From Sphaerochaeta halotolerans (GTDB lineage: Bacteria; Spirochaetota; Spirochaetia; Sphaerochaetales; Sphaerochaetaceae), in contig NZ_QUWK01000006.1 in assembly GCF_003429665.1 (NCBI RefSeq), positions 1-64,000 of the forward strand: 64,000 bases of DNA. Direction: 5' to 3'. Positions 26,136 to 34,930 of this stretch are shown one piece after another. A program made the translations under genes and the position numbers. Within the stretch, counting starts at the first letter, position 1, and every line of letters starts with the position of its first letter. Under the pieces are notes generated by a model that was not told the DNA's origin, did not search any database, and was given only the letters and a program-made list of their open reading frames with translations.

Positions 26136-26684
26136 TCATCCATACAGCAAGAGAACCTTTCTTACTTTTTTCACTGTAGTGAGAAGAATGGGGAGTGCTA
26201 TCTCATATCTTGCATGGCAACCACGCTTATAGATCTTGTCCCGAAAATATCCATCCCTCGGTTCACTACTCGTATGCTCTACGGTTGTACGCGCCTTATA
26301 GCGTGTGGCAGATGCAGGATTGAAAAGAACCGGTTGGACTCCCTTAGAGATCCTTTCTTTTTCCTTCCAGGGGATTTCGGTACTGAGATATCCTATCACT
26401 ACCCGGCCCAAAGAAGTGTTGTATTCACCTATAACCCTCTCATGAAGTCGATAAGGATCCAGAATCTCCACAACATCCTAAGAGAGTCTACTCATAGTTC
26501 CTTCACTGGGAACCTTCGTAAGACCCAGCAGGTCTATCGGATTGCTATGCTCCTGCAACGAAAGCAATGCGTCTTTCATCGTGGCATGTCGGAAAAAGAG
26601 TTTCATCAACGGTAAGAAGGCTCTGCGCTGACTCATACAATTGAGTGAACAACAAGATGGTTCTCGTAATAAACAGTGCCTCAT
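26136..26684 (-). pseudogene. Internally deleted transposase remnant
   Basis: The minus-strand frame reads as two ends of a DDE transposase joined together. The first part has DLLGLTKVPSEGTMSRLS, then an in-frame TAG near 26475, then YRLHERVIGEYNTSLGRVVIGYLSTEIP. It passes directly into a typical C-terminal block: RYKARTTVEHTSSEPRDGYF, then the DKIYKRG segment. The central catalytic region is missing. This resembles IS1182/IS4-like transposases in which that C-terminal block reads 'RYKxRTxVERxNSxLKDxY'. The gene cannot be functional. No flanking inverted repeats were found by eye. Confidence 0.72.
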
Positions 26685-26889
26685 ATCGTCATGTGAGAGG
26701 AAAGGGATTGTGGGGAGACTGAAGTTTGTGTGGTGTGATACATGCTATTTGTATCCTGTATGGTACACAAGTATTGGCAGACAGCTCTCAACAGTGGAAA
26801 AGTGAATGAGACGCCATTGGCATACCCTGCATATTTGTTCATGTCATGCAGGCTGAATTTCTATTTTAAAATTGGCTCTGCAGGATTTT
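26685..26889. other. Non-coding stretch
   Basis: Between the transposase relic and the amylase stop. No gene, clear hairpin terminator or repeat was seen. Confidence 0.35.
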
Positions 26890-28377
26890 TTATGCATTGG
26901 ATACAGAAGCTCTGCTCCTCACCCACAACGAGAGGGATTCTCCCCCGCAAGGAAAGATTCCAAAACCTTCTGCATCTGTCTTGATATGTTCCCTTATATT
27001 GCCGGTACAATCTTCAAATTCAGTATCAGGAAGGCCTGTCTCCATGCTTTTACTACCTTCTTCTCCATTGCAAAGGACTACTGCCAGCGCCTTTTCTCCT
27101 GAATAAGACCAGCCAATGGTATTTGGATGATCGAAGTAATCGTGCTGTTCTCCCTCAAGATGTTCACTTCTCAACCTAAGCATGAGATCAAGCAAATGCT
27201 TGAATGAAGGCATTTCAATCACATGTTTTTCTCCATCTAAGCCATAATCCTCATACGTTGCACCTTCGTAATCTGCGATGAATACACAGGGATATCCTTC
27301 CCTTCTGAGCAGGATCAACGCATAGGCCAGGGGTTTGAACCAGGGCTCCACTACTGACTCAAGCGCTTGCAAAGCCTGCGAGTCATGGTTGGCTACAAAT
27401 GTGATTGCATGCGCAGGGTCTTGCTCCACCAGGGTCCCGGAGAAAATAGAATCGAGGGGGAATTCCCTCCTTTCAATCCCTGCCTGATAAAATTTGAAAT
27501 GCAACGGAACATCGAAGAGTGAAAGAGCACCCTTACTCTGCTCGATGTATGATTTGAGCTGTTCGATGTCTGGATCCCAGAATTCAGCAACTGCAAACAA
27601 ATCACGGTTTGCATGGGAATGTATGGAAGCAAGCCACTCGGGAAAAAACCATGAAGGGATATGTTTCACTGCATCAATTCTAAAGCCATCGACCCCTGTG
27701 GTGTCCAGATACCATTTCCCCCACCGCGTAAGTTCTTCTCTTACTTCCTCCGCCCCGAAATCAAGGTCACAACCCATCAAGTAGTCGTAGTTTCCGAACT
27801 CAGCGGAAACATAGTCATCAAACTGCTTGCCTTCCAGTACGTAGATTCTCTGGTTATCCTCAGGATGTTCCTCCGCATGATCCACTGCATCAAAATGGTG
27901 CCACATCCACTGGAAATCCGAATAGGTAGAACCTCTGCCAGGAAAGGTAAAACGTGTATAAACCGTTACTTGCTCTTTAGATCCATTTGGCTCTGACCGA
28001 TTATCTCTCGAATACGGGATTGCAAGGACCTGTTCTTTCTCATCAGCACCCATGCGATGGTTAAATACAATATCTGCATAGACAGCAAGTCCCTGGGAAT
28101 GAATCGCATCAATGGCTTTGAGGTACTCTGTTTTGGTTCCATACTTGGTGGCAGTACTCCCCTTCTGGTCGAACTCTCCTAAATCGTAGAGGTCATACAC
28201 CCCGTAACCGGTGTCATAGCCACCACCAGCTCCCTTGTATGCAGGAGGAAGCCAGATTGCTGTGAACCCTGCCTTTTTCAGCGATTCAGCCTGCTTAGCA
28301 AGCTTGTTCCAGAGGACACCACCGCCTTCACTACACCAATGGAAATATTGGAGCAATACTCCCCGTCTCTTTTGCAT
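26890..28377 (-). CDS. Alpha-amylase, GH13 subfamily 5 type
   Basis: A 495-residue enzyme without signal peptide, so a cytoplasmic alpha-amylase acting on imported or stored alpha-1,4-glucans. The four GH13 regions are visible: DIVFNHRMG, GVDGFRIDAVKHI (nucleophile Asp), FAVAEFWD (acid/base Glu) and FVANHDSQ (transition-state Asp). The start QYFHWCSEGGGVLWNKL and GYGVYDLYDLGEFDQKG are typical of the AmyS/AmyA-type GH13_5 group. It is a single gene flanked by accessory DNA, with no maltose transporter alongside. Confidence 0.93.
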   Translation of the reverse strand: MQKRRGVLLQYFHWCSEGGGVLWNKLAKQAESLKKAGFTAIWLPPAYKGAGGGYDTGYGVYDLYDLGEFDQKGSTATKYGTKTEYLKAIDAIHSQGLAVYADIVFNHRMGADEKEQVLAIPYSRDNRSEPNGSKEQVTVYTRFTFPGRGSTYSDFQWMWHHFDAVDHAEEHPEDNQRIYVLEGKQFDDYVSAEFGNYDYLMGCDLDFGAEEVREELTRWGKWYLDTTGVDGFRIDAVKHIPSWFFPEWLASIHSHANRDLFAVAEFWDPDIEQLKSYIEQSKGALSLFDVPLHFKFYQAGIERREFPLDSIFSGTLVEQDPAHAITFVANHDSQALQALESVVEPWFKPLAYALILLRREGYPCVFIADYEGATYEDYGLDGEKHVIEMPSFKHLLDLMLRLRSEHLEGEQHDYFDHPNTIGWSYSGEKALAVVLCNGEEGSKSMETGLPDTEFEDCTGNIREHIKTDAEGFGIFPCGGESLSLWVRSRASVSNA

Positions 28378-28550
28378 GGTCAGCTCCTATATTTACTTTG
28401 AATCAACAATATGCTTATGTTGCACAATATACAATGGTTTCATGTGGTTGTATGTCTGCATCCTCATGAACTTGAACAGGAAGGTACCCTTCCTTATGCT
28501 TTCAGTACTGTTTTCTTAAATCTCAGTGTACAGCATGGATGGCAGTTATC
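28378..28550. other. Upstream region of the amylase gene
   Basis: AT-rich DNA that should hold the amylase promoter on the minus strand. No convincing consensus boxes or operator palindromes could be singled out. Confidence 0.3.
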
Positions 28551-28709
28551 AATGAAAGGTATCAATACCTCAGGGCAAGAGCTGAACTCAGGAGGCGTTG
28601 CCTCCTTTTTCGCCCCAAGGGACGGGGTATCTCACCTTGCTTTCCCTGCACTCGCTTGGGAGAGGAACCAGCATGATGATTCCTTTCCTCTCGCTCCGTT
28701 GGAGAATGA
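28551..28709. repeat. Structured dispersed repeat, copy B
   Basis: Second copy of the element at 5038-5198. The aggaggc/gcctcct stem, the cccc/gggg stem and the gagagg/cctctc stem are kept exactly. The first stem is shorter than in copy A but its outer pair is T-A where copy A has C-G, a compensatory change. It lies between the amylase promoter region and the 3' end of the broken lipoprotein gene. Confidence 0.75.
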
Positions 28710-28776
28710 CCCCAAACGGATTTAGAGAGTTGGAAGCAAGGGTTTGATCTCAAAGAGTTTGTCATCATCCCAAAGC

Positions 28777-30970
28777 TCACAGGTCTTCTGGAGAGTCCAA
28801 AGCCGTGCCTCTTCCCCCCCCTTCCCCATTGGAGGTGATTGCCCAAGCGTCATAAGCAACAGGGTAGATGCTTCCAACCATGGTAGCTTGGTTACCATTA
28901 ATCTCAAACTTACCCAACCCCTTCCCTGAGGCTACACTCCAGAAATGGCCATCATGCCAAGCAATGTCATTGCCGAGGGTGGTTGGCAAGGTAATTTCGG
29001 TAAAATTGGTAGGGTCATCGAAATCAATTCGATACAGCACAGATTGATCACGACTGGGCAGGAGAAGGTTCTCTCCATCATAGGTCAATCCCATGGTGCC
29101 ACCATCATCTTCATCAGCATTGGGGATATCAATCCAATCATCTTCTGTTATCTCTATTTTAGTATCTTTAGTAATTACATCTGGTGGAGAAAATCGGTAA
29201 ATCTTCTTCTCACTGAAATCATTAACGTAGAAGTACTCTCCATCATGGGTTAGTCCCCTGGGGTTAACAACCCAGTCTGTTCCCATCTTGGTCACTTCGG
29301 TGATGCCAGTGTCGTTGAAGGTAATTCTGATGAAATCCAAGCCCTCCCCATACTCCCCGTCGCCAATACTGAATCGCCAGAGATAGCCGTCGTAGTAGTG
29401 AAGAGCCCAACCGAAACCAAGACCGGTATCAGCTCCCATTGTTTGCGTAACCTCACGAGTAGAATCAATTGCATCATACACATAGAGGTACTCATCTCCC
29501 TCTGTAGCAGGACGATAACCAAGATCATAGTCAGTGGGAACGGTGTAATCGAAACTTAGACCAGCAGGTTCCGATGATACTTCAGTATTATTTGATTTAG
29601 TTATTTGAGTGATACTCTCATCAGTCGGTGACTCCCCATCAGGATCTTCCGTGTTCAGTATGGGCACATCTTCGACATCCCCGATTGCATAGAGGGTGTT
29701 CCCCTGAACCGTTACCTCAGAATCCATACCTGCAGTCAATGCATGTTTCTTATAGGTGTCAAACACATTACCTCGCACGGTTCCACCACTGTTTTCAAAG
29801 TGTACTCCTACATGACCATCCCTGAAGTAGTTGTTTTCTATGAGAACATTGGTATTAAATTGCTCAAGTGCAATCTCGTGATACCCATTCTGATACAGGG
29901 TGTTGTTGATAATCGTAGGAGAGGACTGCTCTGCATAGAGCCCCTCGGTATTATTCCATCGGATTACTGAGTTTGATATGGTAACAGCGGACTCAAACTG
30001 CTCTACTCCAATTTCTGCATACTCCACTACCGTATAATCCAGGATGGAGGTGTCGGTATTCATCAAGGTAATACCAAACCAATCTCCGTTTATGGCATAT
30101 GGATACGTTTCCCGCTCGTAGTCTGCAGTGAAGAAGATTTGCTCAGCTGGGGTTCCTTCTGCAATCAAGGTACCACCTGCTACCTGGAGGCCACCTTTAT
30201 CCAGATCGATATACCCACGGTCAAATTTGAATTTTACGATTGTCCCTGGCTCGATAGTAAGCGTTACACCTTCAGGTACCTCCACATAATTCACCTGTAC
30301 CACTCCTGACCAAGTGGTATTTCCTGACAATGCTCCTTCCCAGATGGTTTGCTCAGGAACAGTATATGGAGTAGCAGAAATGGTCATAGTAAGCATTGCT
30401 GTTTCTTCAACATCTTCTCCAGCACAAACCTTTACCGTAAATGAATAAGCTCCCGGAGAACCGTTCGGATCATCTACATCACCAGCCACTGGTGCTGTGA
30501 AGTCTTCAGTAGTTATCTCAAAGGATACCTCATCATTATGTTCTAGCAGTTCCTGTACGAGTGCATTTGCTTTTGCTTTAGCCTCGTCCATATTCTCTAC
30601 TTCAGCTTGAGAAGCAGAATATTGAGCTTCTTCTACAAGATGTGTTGCTCCTTCGATAACAGTTACAATCTGGATCGTTTTTTCCCCAATCACTCCAGAA
30701 TCATCATTGGCTGCCACCTTCACTGTCACACTACCAACTTCTATGGGAGTAATAAGGCCACTTTGGTCGATAGTCGCACTACCGGTACCATTTTCTACCG
30801 ACCAGGTGAGAGAATCATCTGTGGCTTTGGAGGGAGTTAACCACAGCATGCAGCTGAAGGGTCTCCCCTTCAACTACATAGGTAACATCACTGGATATGC
30901 TTATTTGCTCTACCGGAATTACCATGGGAGTTTCAGGACTACATGAGACCATGAACACCAAACACAATAG
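28777..30970 (-). pseudogene. Large surface lipoprotein gene, frameshifted and cut by an IS
   Basis: The intact part encodes about 690 residues: a BIG_2-type Ig domain (ATDDSLTWSVENGTGSATID), a parallel beta-helix with right-handed repeats (SAVTISNSVIRWNNTEGLYAE), and a beta-propeller-like end (GLTHDGEYFYVNDFSEKKIYRF). The N-terminus lies in another frame: LCLVFMVSCSPETPMVIP, a lipoprotein signal end with cysteine, continues to LHAVVN near 30840, where a single extra base switches frame to PSKATDD. Upstream the signal peptide meets the inverted repeat of the IS at 30971, with no start codon left. An 8-C run (28814-28821) near the 3' end controls which C-terminus is read. Confidence 0.78.
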
Positions 30971-32179
30971 CTCTATTTGATTATTTGTGTTGAAATACTA
31001 CAAAACAGTTGCCAAATGCAGTATAATTGAAGAATGAAGAAGCCAAAACTCAGCAAGGAAGCCCTTGAAGCCTACAAAGCGTTGATGAACCTTTCAGAAG
31101 AAGAACAAAAGCTCGTTTTTCGCAAGATTTCACAGCCTGAACCGGCAGAAACTGTCCAGGAACCACCCAAAGAGAAGGAGAATTGCCCCCATTGTGGAAG
31201 TTCCCATGTCAGCAGGTATGGGAAGACCCCAGCAGGTTACCAAAGGTTCATCTGTGTGGATTGCCGCAAGACTTTTGGAGTAAAGGAAAGACCTGTATGG
31301 ATCGGGAGCCATTTTCCCAAGGAAGTCTGGATCGAGTACATGCGCCTCATGAATACGGGTGCGACACTCAAGGATCTGGCCGAGGCCTTGCACATCAACG
31401 TCACCACCGCATTCCATTGGAGGCACAAGATCCTCACAGCACTTAAGGATGGTAAGTCCGATGCTGTATTGGAGGAACATACGCAAGCCGATGAGACCTT
31501 CACATACCTGAATACCAAAGGCAACAAGAACGCCAGCAACAACTTGCATATGCACAAGCCCACTAACAGGGCCCCTGATTACAAGAGTGTCAGAAAATCC
31601 GGACATAGACATGGAAGGGGATCATGCAGCAGCACAAGAGGCTTGAACCAAGGTTTTGTATGCACTCCTCTAGCCATAGGGGGGAACGAGATTTGCTGGG
31701 GAAGACCCTCAAATATGGGTGCCCCCTCCTCAAGTGACCTTGATTCCGTGTATACCGGGCATCTTGGTGAGACTGTAATCCTGGTCACTGATGCATCTCG
31801 GGCTGCCGGGAAATATGCACAGGAGAAGGAGCTTCCCATCATCCAGCTGAAAAGCGCAACTGAATCCAGACAAGGCAAATATAACCTGCAGAAGGTCAAC
31901 AAGTTGCATTCTGCCTTCAAGCAGGATTTGGCTAGATTCAACGGTGTGAGCACCAAGTACTTGGAAAACTATGCAAACCTGACCATTTTCAAGCAGGAGA
32001 CCCCTAGCATCTCAGGCATAGCCAGGGCAACCCTGCTTGTTGAGAAGCTTAGCAATGTCCCCCGTGTAGCAAGATGGAAAGAACTGAGAAATATCGATTA
32101 CCCTTCATTTGTCTATGAGGTGCTTGATATGAATGAGACATCAGAAAATGAGGTTTCAACATAACCTGTCAAATAGAGC
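30971..32179 (+). mobile_element. IS1595-like insertion sequence
   Basis: About 1.2 kb bounded by imperfect inverted repeats: GCTCTATTTGA...TGTTGAAA at 30971-30996 and its complement at 32154-32179 (outer 11 bp identical, inner 8 bp identical). It carries one full transposase gene. No target-site duplication is apparent next to the ends (acacaata on the left, ctttaaaa on the right), which suggests deletion or rearrangement after insertion. Confidence 0.82.
31034..32164 (+). CDS. IS1595-family transposase
   Basis: A 376-residue DDE-type transposase. The N-terminal zinc ribbon is ENCPHCGSSHVSRYGKTP...RFICVDC, then a helix-turn-helix (TLKDLAEALHINVTTAFHWRHKIL) and the catalytic core starting ADETF, with a second acidic residue in VILVTDASRAAG and the late block ESRQGKYNLQKVNKLHSAFK. 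The frame is unbroken and ends inside the right inverted repeat, so it may be active. Confidence 0.88.
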   Translation: MKKPKLSKEALEAYKALMNLSEEEQKLVFRKISQPEPAETVQEPPKEKENCPHCGSSHVSRYGKTPAGYQRFICVDCRKTFGVKERPVWIGSHFPKEVWIEYMRLMNTGATLKDLAEALHINVTTAFHWRHKILTALKDGKSDAVLEEHTQADETFTYLNTKGNKNASNNLHMHKPTNRAPDYKSVRKSGHRHGRGSCSSTRGLNQGFVCTPLAIGGNEICWGRPSNMGAPSSSDLDSVYTGHLGETVILVTDASRAAGKYAQEKELPIIQLKSATESRQGKYNLQKVNKLHSAFKQDLARFNGVSTKYLENYANLTIFKQETPSISGIARATLLVEKLSNVPRVARWKELRNIDYPSFVYEVLDMNETSENEVST

Positions 32180-32200
32180 CTTTAAAATTGGAGTATTATT

Positions 32201-34870
32201 ATGACAACAGTTTCCAAACTGCAGATCAACTATCTCGACCATGTCGTAGGAATAACAGAAGGGCCACAATTTTCTTGGGCTATTGATACACCTTTTAGAA
32301 ATTGTCGACAAAAACAGTATCAGATTCAGATTGCCGATGAACCTTCTTTCGCCTCCCCTCTCTTCGATACCGGCCTTGTTGAAAGCAACGATTCTGCACA
32401 GGTTCGAGTCCCAGGATTCACCCCAGAGGAAGGCATTAAGTACTGGGCTCGAGTTAAAGTAGTCACCGAAGCAGATGGCCAGGGAATCTCAACCACTCCT
32501 TTCAGTGGTAGTGCAACCATCCTTGGAGGTTTGAAGGATCCAGATTCGCTGAAGGAGCATTTCATTACTGCAGAGACTGAAGAGGATATCAAGCTCTCGA
32601 AAGGCACCTATCTTAGAAAAGCAATCTCACTGAAGAAAGAGGTGAAATCAGCAGTAATTTTCTCCACAGCACAGGGCGTATACCAGCTGCATCTCGATGG
32701 CAAGAAGGTATCTTGCGATGAACTTGCACCTGGGTGGACCAGCTATGACCATCGCCTGCTCTACCAAAGCTATGATGTCACGAATATGCTTTCCCCGGGC
32801 GAACACGTACTTGGTGTACATCTTGGGTCACTTTGGTATAAAGGCACCATCAGCTTCCTGATGATCCATAACTTCTATGGAGATTATGCATCGCTATCCC
32901 TGCGCATGGATGTCACCTATACTGATGGAAGCAAAGAGACGTTCTATACAGATGAAAGTTGGAAAGGCAGCTACAGTCCGGTCTTGAATTCACAACTGTA
33001 TGATGGAGAGGCCTATGATGCATCCCTGGAACAGGAAGGTTGGGACAACCCAGAGTTCAATGATGATGCATGGAGAACTGCAAAAGCTGTTCCCTGTACA
33101 TCAGAACATATTGAAGCACAGGAGGGTTCCCCTGTTGCTCTCCAGGAAATCATGGCCCCGACCCTCGCCTTCTACACTCCCAAGGGAGAGCGGGTGATTG
33201 ACTTCGGACAGAACATGAGTGCCCTGCCGGAGATCAGGGGACAGGGCAAGGCTGGCGAAACCATAGTACTGAGATGCTTCGAGGTATTGGATAAGGACGG
33301 CAATGTCTACACCGACAACCTTCGTAGAGCGGAACAGAGAATCACCTACACCATCAAGGATGATAAACCGTTCGTCTATCGTCCCTACTTTACCTTTTTT
33401 GGATTTCGGTTCATCCATGTAGAATCGTTCCCTGGACGTGCAGACCTTGATAATTTCAAGGCTTACGTGATTCACTCCGACATGCCACAGACAGGTAGTT
33501 TTGCGTGTTCCAACCCGGATTTGAACCAACTGCAACACAATATCCTGTGGGGATTGAAGAGTAATTTTGTGGATGTCCCCACCGACTGCCCTCAGCGTGA
33601 CGAGCGCCTTGGCTGGACAGGGGATGCACAGATTTTCTGCCAGACAGCAAGCTACAATGTAAACACCTATACCTTCTTCAAAAAATGGCTCAAGGACCTT
33701 GCCCTTGACCAGACCCAAGAAGGAGGCGTCCCCCATGTAGTCCCAGATGTACTGTACAAATACCCGTTTGACAACTGGTTGTTGAACCAAGGAACCCACT
33801 CAGCCACTGCGTGGGCTGATGCCGCAATCATCAATCCCTGGGTGCTCTATCTCACCTTTGGGGACACAGCCATTCTGGAGACTCAGTACGAGAGCATGAA
33901 GGGCTGGATTGATTTTATGAAAACCCATGCAAAGAACAACATCTGGAACTACAAGCTTCAGTTTGGAGATTGGGTCGCCTTGGATGCTGAGGAAGGAAGC
34001 TACTTTGGAGCCACTCCAAACGATTTGACCTGTACCGCGTACTATGCCTATTCCACCAGTCTTTTCGTAAAGATTGCAAGAATACTCGGGAAGGAAGCTG
34101 TCGCGAAGGAGTATGAAGCACTGTACAACAACATTGTGAAAACATTCCAAGAAACCTTCTTCAATACCGACGGAACAATGACAGCCCAGACACAGACTGC
34201 TCATATTCTTGCCCTACACTTCAACCTTGCTCCCAAGCAGTTCATTGCCAAGACGGTAGAGAATCTGAAGCAGTTGTTGGCCGAGCATGATGGACACTTG
34301 GTGACGGGTTTTGTCGGCACCCCGTACTTCTGTCATGCACTCTCTTCCAACGACTGCTTGGATGAAGCCTATGCGTTGTTACTCAAGGATGACTTCCCCT
34401 CTTGGCTGTACCAGGTAAAAAAAGGTGCCACAACCATATGGGAACACTGGGATGGTATCAAGCCTGATGGCTCGATGTGGAGCCCCGATATGAACTCATT
34501 CAACCACTACGCCTACGGCGCAATTGGAGAGTGGTTGTACCGGGTTGTTGCTGGTCTGAACATTGATGAGAACGAGCCAGGATACAAGCATACGGTTATC
34601 GCCCCGAGGATTGGAGGAAACCTCACATGGGTGGAAGCTGCATATCAATCGGTCTATGGTGAAGTCGGAATACGTTGGGAACGAGAGAGTAAATCAAACG
34701 TCATTACCTTGCAAGCAACGGTTCCGGCAAATACCACTGCCACCATCCGCCTCTTGGATGGAGCTTCCTTGGTTGATGGGGATGCTCTCACGTTTGCACA
34801 GCGTGATGACATCCTCGAGGCCGAAGCAGGTTCAGGCATGTACACGATTCGCTATACATTGAACTCATAA
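32201..34870 (+). CDS. Alpha-L-rhamnosidase (GH78)
   Basis: An 889-residue family 78 enzyme that cuts terminal alpha-L-rhamnose from glycosides or rhamnogalacturonan fragments. The order is N-terminal Ig-like and beta-sandwich domains, then the (alpha/alpha)6 barrel with the signature DCPQRDERLGWTGDAQIF around residue 465 and WEHWDGIKPDGSM, and a C-terminal beta-sandwich. There is no signal peptide, so it works in the cytoplasm on imported substrate. GGAG lies 8 nt before the ATG. The IS ends 21 nt upstream, so the native promoter has been replaced; transcription may come from the IS. A role with the GH4 locus in pectin-side-chain use is an inference. Confidence 0.95.
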   Translation: MTTVSKLQINYLDHVVGITEGPQFSWAIDTPFRNCRQKQYQIQIADEPSFASPLFDTGLVESNDSAQVRVPGFTPEEGIKYWARVKVVTEADGQGISTTPFSGSATILGGLKDPDSLKEHFITAETEEDIKLSKGTYLRKAISLKKEVKSAVIFSTAQGVYQLHLDGKKVSCDELAPGWTSYDHRLLYQSYDVTNMLSPGEHVLGVHLGSLWYKGTISFLMIHNFYGDYASLSLRMDVTYTDGSKETFYTDESWKGSYSPVLNSQLYDGEAYDASLEQEGWDNPEFNDDAWRTAKAVPCTSEHIEAQEGSPVALQEIMAPTLAFYTPKGERVIDFGQNMSALPEIRGQGKAGETIVLRCFEVLDKDGNVYTDNLRRAEQRITYTIKDDKPFVYRPYFTFFGFRFIHVESFPGRADLDNFKAYVIHSDMPQTGSFACSNPDLNQLQHNILWGLKSNFVDVPTDCPQRDERLGWTGDAQIFCQTASYNVNTYTFFKKWLKDLALDQTQEGGVPHVVPDVLYKYPFDNWLLNQGTHSATAWADAAIINPWVLYLTFGDTAILETQYESMKGWIDFMKTHAKNNIWNYKLQFGDWVALDAEEGSYFGATPNDLTCTAYYAYSTSLFVKIARILGKEAVAKEYEALYNNIVKTFQETFFNTDGTMTAQTQTAHILALHFNLAPKQFIAKTVENLKQLLAEHDGHLVTGFVGTPYFCHALSSNDCLDEAYALLLKDDFPSWLYQVKKGATTIWEHWDGIKPDGSMWSPDMNSFNHYAYGAIGEWLYRVVAGLNIDENEPGYKHTVIAPRIGGNLTWVEAAYQSVYGEVGIRWERESKSNVITLQATVPANTTATIRLLDGASLVDGDALTFAQRDDILEAEAGSGMYTIRYTLNS

Positions 34871-34892
34871 TCTGATGCAGGTTTTCATAGTG

Positions 34893-34930
34893 AAACCATG
34901 AGTGTATCCAATCGATATGCTCATGGTTTT
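34893..34930 (+). terminator. Terminator of the rhamnosidase gene
   Basis: AAACCATGAG (34893-34902) and CTCATGGTTT (34920-34929) form a perfect 10-bp stem followed by a T-rich stretch. It reaches the stop codon of the convergent arylsulfotransferase-like gene. Confidence 0.75.

Noticed and set aside
26214-26615. 133-codon plus-strand frame at 26.2-26.6 kb
   Set aside because: Opposite a recognisable transposase relic on the minus strand; no features of its own.
30873-30946. Start of the 698-codon frame as a true N-terminus
   Set aside because: The first ~15 residues of that frame are not protein-like; the real N-terminal sequence continues in another frame with a lipobox, so this is a frameshift, not a start.
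31034-32164. Transposase suspected to be frameshifted in its middle
   Set aside because: The middle is cysteine-rich and odd but continuous, and the catalytic blocks after it stay in frame.
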